From Bombardia bombarda (taxonomy: Eukaryota; Ascomycota; Sordariomycetes; Sordariales; Lasiosphaeriaceae), in assembly GCA_030512295.1 (NCBI GenBank), contig JAULSR010000002.1, forward strand, positions 5,270,001 to 5,334,000: a stretch of DNA of 64,000 nucleotides, written 5' to 3'. The translations under genes and the position numbers were made by a program. Each line of letters starts with the position of its first letter. The first letter of the stretch is position 1. The notes below the pieces were generated by a model. The model did not search any database and had not been told where the DNA came from. It saw nothing but the letters and a program-made list of their open reading frames with translations. Below, piece after piece: positions 59,501 through 64,000 of this stretch.

Positions 59501-60832
59501 GCGATAGTCGGAAGGGTCTTGCCCAAGCCGTCCAAAGTGGCTGGTTTCGTCCTTGGTAATCCTCGGTTGTGGGGTAGGCTGGCCCTTCGAGAATCTCAAA
59601 GTGTGGCGGACCATGCAAACCTTCAGTGCAGAGAGCCATCTGATCCTGGGATATTGCGATGAAAGCCGACTGGACTGTCAAAGGAATAACCAATACAGGC
59701 ATCTGGTGTTCAACGGGCATTCGATGCCTCGGCTTCTCCCGGGAAAAGACTATGGACAGGTTGTTTTCCAGCTCCCATTCATATGTTACCATCCTCGATT
59801 TACCATTCCTAACTATGACTAGGAGAAGGATAATATGGTGGTCGTCACCGGGACGGGGGTGCAGGAAAGTCATGTTTTGTATAACTCCCTGTACAGTCCG
59901 AGGGCGGTAGGATCTGACTGGATCAAGGGAATTGCCGTTCATGAAATCCATGTTGAGCTTCTCAAGGGACTCGAGCTCGTAGACAACGAAGAGGTCCTTG
60001 GCACATGCCAGGGCCATATATCGCGAACTTGGGTCCACGGCCATATGGAATCCCGGGTACACCAGTTGTTCCCTGGGGCTGGGGAACGCGGATGTCACAA
60101 ACTCGGGCGTACCGTCTGAAGCAGTGCGGAGGTACAAGAAGACACAGTCGCCGCAATCCAAGACCAGTATTAACAGCTGAGGAGGTAATGAAGACATGCG
60201 GTTCGACGAATTCAGTGTTGAAAGTTCAGACATTGGCAGATCATCGCCATCCTCGGGTTTCACAGTGAACTGTGGGAAAGGTCCGTTGCTGTGTCCGTCA
60301 ATCTTAACGGAACCAAGAACACATGCGTTTTTGATGCGTGATCCGAAGTCGTTTTTTCTGGCAATATCTCTGAGCTGTCCATCCTCCTGAAACTCGCAGA
60401 TCTTGACAGCACGATCCTAAAGGATGATGTTAGAAGAGGTCCTCGGTGGGAAGTGTATCAACTTACGCTGACGAAAGCAACGTCATTGTGATGGAGTGAT
60501 CTGAGTCTGACAGGCAGTATCGAGTTGACAAGCTGACTCTCAAATACTGTTCTCGTAAGAAGACCGCACTGTGGAGGCTTCAATAGTCGCTGCCTCTTGT
60601 GTGCCTGGGTATTCGAGTTGGCCTTGAGAACGGCCTGCAGATCGACTGTCTCCGTCACCCACTCGCCTCCCCTTAGCACATTTGTTTGAAATGCCATGAC
60701 CAGTTTCTGGGTATGCTCGTCGATGGGCGCGCAATGTATTCCGCAGGCTGATCTCAAGTAATGACTTGAACGATGGTTGTCGTCGAGGAAATTCGGGGAA
60801 GCGAAAAGCAGCGTTTTGTCCAGATTTGGCAC
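56505..60832 (-). CDS. MMS1_N/CPSF_A-type WD40-like beta-propeller protein (DDB1/CFT1/RSE1/MMS1 superfamily)
   Basis: Five exons: 60832-60467, 60416-59280, 59232-58724, 58640-58333, 58267-56505 (1360 aa, phases agree). Seen in order: a short N-terminus (MPNLDKTLLFASPNFL), then LVNSILPVRLRSLHHNDVAF, LILVLDCGDCVFLYL, FHMAVDPSSRYMALACAKDL and VYELESLEKLN in the first propeller. Middle and C-terminal propeller strands include FTCLYVREGDILIIGGNSGP, GEITCLTLGDENNVYAALW, KSVILLGTRSGEVITL, HTLQCLIVAVKKNNQPALIF and SLRIVNGKLLALTSRDSLEV. The end (EIWRFLRFVQNMA, FEKRALERLISLPGHFAQFM) is helical, as in CPSF_A domains. The size and three-propeller layout fit the DDB1/CFT1/RSE1/MMS1 superfamily. Filamentous fungi carry a divergent member annotated by the MMS1_N domain and sometimes called thermotolerance protein; that is my best match. 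Whether it is a CUL4 adaptor cannot be told. Confidence 0.78.
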
Positions 60833-62356
60833 AGCAGAACGGTCGGTCAGGTCAGATCAGGTCGGGATCGAGTGGTTCAGGGCTTCAGATGATAGTATTC
60901 ATAAAGGTATGATGAGGCGACCTAGAAGTCCAGGTAGGGGTGGGGGGTTCGGTGGAAGGTGTATGCAGGCTCAGAAGCTTCCACACGAGACTTGGATCTG
61001 GAGAAATGGAGCGCTGGGGAAGAAGGGCAGAGGGGGGCAGAAGAGGTCGGTGTTTAATAATGCCCTGATGTAGATCGTCTAGAAAGAGGAATCGAGGCGC
61101 ATTCTCATTGGCTTGCCTGGGCTGTTCCGCAGGCGCCTCCGACTGTGTACCTATCAGCTTGTTTTCAGTTCGTCACTGGAGGTTAAGCCCAGGTTAGGCC
61201 CAGGGAAACCGCAGTGAGGCTGTTGCGAACGACACCGAAGTGGGGCATCTCCAAACTTCCCCAACATTGAGTGGACACTTGATGGCACACCGGCTTCCTG
61301 GCGCCCAAAAAGCAAAGAGATTGAAATCAACCTAGAACGAAGAAGAGACATTCCCAGGCCAAAACGCCCAACAGGAAGTTTCAGCATGTCAAGTTGTTGC
61401 CTTGTCTGCTTGAGTAGACACCCTAGCATCTTCTCATGGCAATTGAGATGCCGACAGCCGATCCCGTAGGTACCTTAACCTTAGGCATGCCAGCAAGACT
61501 TGGAGGGAAGGCACCTGCAAAGCGCTGTGAGGACGCTGAAGGTATGTACCCCTAAACGACTAAAATATCTAGGTACCTACCTACAACCATTACTCGGCCA
61601 TTGGCAGAGAACAAGCAATCCCCGAGCTGCAGAATACGCATTGTCTCTTACCCGGGACACGACACTACTCGACTTTGGATTCAAAAGGGGAAAAGCCTGG
61701 TCTCAGTCGGCTGACCGCAGAAAGGCCTGGCCGCGGTAGTGCAAGGGTGCTCATCGACGTGTTTTGTGCATGACAAGGCAGCTGCCTATCATGTTCCCAT
61801 TGTCTGGGCTATCTGTGTAAGAATTTTGTGCCGAAGGAGAAAACCAAGTGATATATCACATTTATTACTGTAACTAGTGTACCTAGGTAGACAAAATGCC
61901 CCTCATCATGGTGTTGGAGGCTGGACAATTGGGTGTCTCCGCCCTCCAATCGAGCTCTAGAACCCCACCCATTGTTCCCCCAAAGCCCCCAAGACCCCAA
62001 AACCCGCTCCCCCCTACCCCGAAACTATCCCCAAATGGACTAACAGCCCGGCCTCAAAATGCCGGACGTAAATCCCTTCCGTACCAGCAAGTTGCATGTC
62101 TTTTCGGTTTACGAGTCTCAATGGCCTAGTCTAGGGGTCTCATCAACTAACAGGACCGATACTTTACAGCCCCTACTTTTCCAAATGAGACTATCTGGAC
62201 AAATTTCATCTGTCCCCTTTGCGTGAACTACACCCCTCAGTTATGCGGTGCTTAATTAGAACCCTTACGTCACCAGCCACTACCGAGTTCAGGTCGCCAG
62301 TGAATGAAGGTCAATGCGGCCCCTGACCTGCCCCATCGAGGGGCGGGACGGCTCCC

Positions 62357-62380
62357 GCTCAGCTCAGCTCAGCTCAGCTC
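62357..62380 (+). repeat. GCTCA pentamer repeat
   Basis: Four full copies of GCTCA plus GCTC, about 610 bp upstream of the TBC gene start. Confidence 0.95.
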
Positions 62381-62624
62381 CTAGCACCTCCCTGGAGGCG
62401 CACGTCACAACGAGCTAACGATTCATTTAGAAGCTCCCTATTCGCATGATCTAGATCGCCTACAGCGCACCTAACAGAGGTGGTGCTATGTTTTGAGCTA
62501 CACGGTAACCATTACCTAGATGCAAGTGAGCGTCTGTTGGAAATATTTGCACGCCATAGGTCCGTCTGTCTGGTCTCTACCGGGCGTTTGAGATAGTTGG
62601 CGCCGCATTCGCGCAACAGACCCG

Positions 62625-62657
62625 GCTGCGTGCTGCGTGCTGCGTGCTGCGTGCTGC
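62625..62657 (+). repeat. GCTGCGT heptamer tandem repeat (4 copies plus partial)
   Basis: Four exact GCTGCGT units followed by GCTGC, about 330 bp upstream of the TBC gene start. Confidence 0.95.
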
Positions 62658-62985
62658 ATGTCGATTCGCACACAGCGAACATCATTCATCATTCGACCAT
62701 CACTTTTCGATCTATCAGCCCGAGCTTCCATCCCAACATCGCTCCGATCCTGGGCACCTACAGTACCTTCTCACTTGGCCTTAGCTCGACCGCCTTGCCA
62801 GCTCACTCTAGGTCACTCCTATCTCTTGGCATCGTGAAGACAAAGTTGTGAGCAGAAGGCGCCATACTCCACAAGCCAAGTAGTGCTTTGACAGCCATGC
62901 ATCTGTTGACATTGCTGTAGCCAACCAACAAGAAGCTGTGTGCAGTGTTAGTTGTACCGAGTGTTTTGGATTGAAGCCTGTCGAG

Positions 62986-64000
62986 ATGGAGGGGTCGGTT
63001 GATAGCGCACTTCTCGAGAAGGCTTCAGAAGACCGCGGAAAAGAGCATGCCATTCTCGAGGCCTGCAGGTGGAGAAATCTGGGTGACTTGAGGGCACTTG
63101 CGGAATCCCCGGGCGGTCTCTTGACAGACAGCCTTCGTCAGCAAGCGTGTAAGTCACTCGGCCCCCTTTATTGCTGTTGTTGTTACTGCACACAGAGTAT
63201 CACTCCTTAGATAAAAGAGTCTCTGGATGTAAGCTGACCATTAATTTGTGATGTTCAGGGCCTTTGTTACTTGGCCTTCCGCCCAGTATAACCGATAAGG
63301 AAGCCCCCTCGTCGATGGCACTGAGGCTGTCTCATGGAGGGAGCTTCCTCCACATAAAGAGGAAGGCCAGGTGCAACTCGATGTTGACCGGTCTTTTATC
63401 TACTACCCATTACGTATGTACCTCGCTCGAGCAACAGGCTATACTGTCACCCAACCCCTTTCTCCTGTATTCCATCTTCTCGTGTTTACTTTTGATACCA
63501 CTTCCACAACACCCATCGTCACAACATACAAATACAAAGCCAAACACTAACCTCCCCCCAGACAAATCCGACGCCGAGCTCAACCAGCAAAAGCAAGAGC
63601 TCTCCTCGCTCATCCTCGAGGTCCTCCGCCGCCACCCCTACCTCTGCTATTTCCAAGGCTACCACGACATCTGCCAGGTCCTCCTGCTCGTCCTCCCACC
63701 GCCCGTCCGGGCCCCCGCCGTCGCGCGGCTCTCGGCCCTGCGCATCCGTGATTTCATGCTCCCCTCCCTCTCCCCGGCCGTCGCCCAGCTGCGCCTCATC
63801 CCCGACATCCTGCGTGCCGCCGACCCGGCCCTCTGGCGCCACCTCTCCGCCACCGAGCCCTTCTTCGCCCTCTCGGGCACCCTGACCATGTACGCCCACG
63901 ACATCACCACCCTAGGCGAGATCGCCCGCCTCTTCGACGTCCTCCTCGCCCGCGAGCCCGTCTTCAGCGTCTACATGTTCGCCGCCATCGTCCGCGGCCG
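62986..64000 (+). CDS. TBC-domain Rab GTPase-activating protein, GYP8/TBC1D20-like (partial, with apparent 1-nt frameshift)
   Basis: 5' part of a gene running off the right edge. Exons are 62986-63148, 63259-63413 and 63562 onward. The protein starts MEGSVDSALLEKASEDRGKE, then WRNLGDLRALAESPGGL and LRQQAWPLLLGLPPSITDKE. The frame then jumps by -1 at C5 (63304-63308), continuing as VSWRELPPHKEEGQVQLDVD and RSFIYYPL. Exon 3 has LSSLILEVLRRHPYLCYFQG, then YHDICQVLLLVLP, RIRDFMLPSLSP and FALSGTLTMYAHD. The AWPLLLG entry, QVxxDVxRSF and CYFQGYHDI are TBC1D20/GYP8 marks; these GAPs sit at the ER/Golgi and act on Rab1/Ypt1. The dual-finger residues (Arg in a fungal-variant finger, Gln of YFQG) are partly visible: the Gln is present. 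No transmembrane tail can be checked because the end is missing. Confidence 0.85.

Larger units (their letters stand above)
60833..62985. other. Divergent intergenic region
   Basis: 2.15 kb between the MMS1-like start (-) and the TBC start (+), carrying both promoters. It has TAGGTACCTACCTAC near 61570, a GCTCA pentamer repeat (62357-62380) and a GCTGCGT heptamer repeat (62625-62657). No coding segment is supported. Confidence 0.6.

Overview
This window is nuclear DNA of a filamentous ascomycete (Pezizomycotina, most likely Sordariomycetes; genus not resolved). The evidence is spliced genes with short introns (mostly 50-100 nt, GT(A/G)NGT donors and CTAAC/CTGAC-like branch sites), gene content typical of filamentous fungi (a PRC2 EED subunit, a CLA4-type PAK kinase with PH and CRIB domains, an NDP-glucose 4,6-dehydratase), 1-5 kb intergenic spaces, and no bacterial operon structure. 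No rRNA, tRNA, transposon or CRISPR array could be supported. Exon coordinates below were derived by hand from splice signals, reading phase and family similarity.

Layout: 0.7-2.7 kb RRN11-like Pol I factor (+); 3.1-5.2 kb EED/PRC2 WD40 protein (-, 10 exons); 6.0-7.7 kb NDP-glucose 4,6-dehydratase (-); 9.9-11.2 kb TPT/SLC35 transporter (+); 11.4-12.9 kb RPF1 Brix protein (-), divergent from glycyl-tRNA synthetase at 13.3-15.5 kb (+); a 3.3 kb gap; CLA4 kinase 18.9-21.8 kb (+); a 5.2 kb gap; RRM+Pumilio JSN1-like protein 27.0-30.8 kb (+); RCO1-like double-PHD protein 32.8-38.1 kb (-); EBP1/PA2G4-like protein 39.5-41.1 kb (-), divergent from SNF5 at 42.1-44.6 kb (+); PDS5 cohesin regulator 46.2-50.9 kb (-); eIF5B 52.1-55.5 kb (-); MMS1_N/CPSF_A-type beta-propeller protein 56.5-60.8 kb (-); and a TBC (GYP8/TBC1D20-like) Rab-GAP entering from 63.0 kb and cut by the right edge (+).

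The genes fall into two broad functions: ribosome production and translation (RRN11, RPF1, GlyRS, EBP1-like, eIF5B) and chromatin or chromosome control (EED, RCO1, SNF5, PDS5, possibly the MMS1-like protein). They are not a co-functional cluster in the secondary-metabolism sense.

The most striking direct observation is that three unrelated + strand genes (GlyRS, SNF5, TBC-GAP) are each interrupted by the same lesion. The family-consistent reading frame resumes one base early (-1) exactly at a C run (C6, C6, C5). In GlyRS and SNF5, adding one base makes the total CDS length a multiple of three. Homopolymer undercalling in the assembly is the likeliest cause; real strain indels or -1 frameshifting are alternatives. 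Other points of interest are a U1/matrin-like C-x2-C-x18-H-x5-H motif at the end of SNF5, a Cys cluster near an aromatic-cage position of EED, a KKRK-bearing tail on the dehydratase, and a likely alternative-start mitochondrial leader on GlyRS. I did not find a convincing new biological system.
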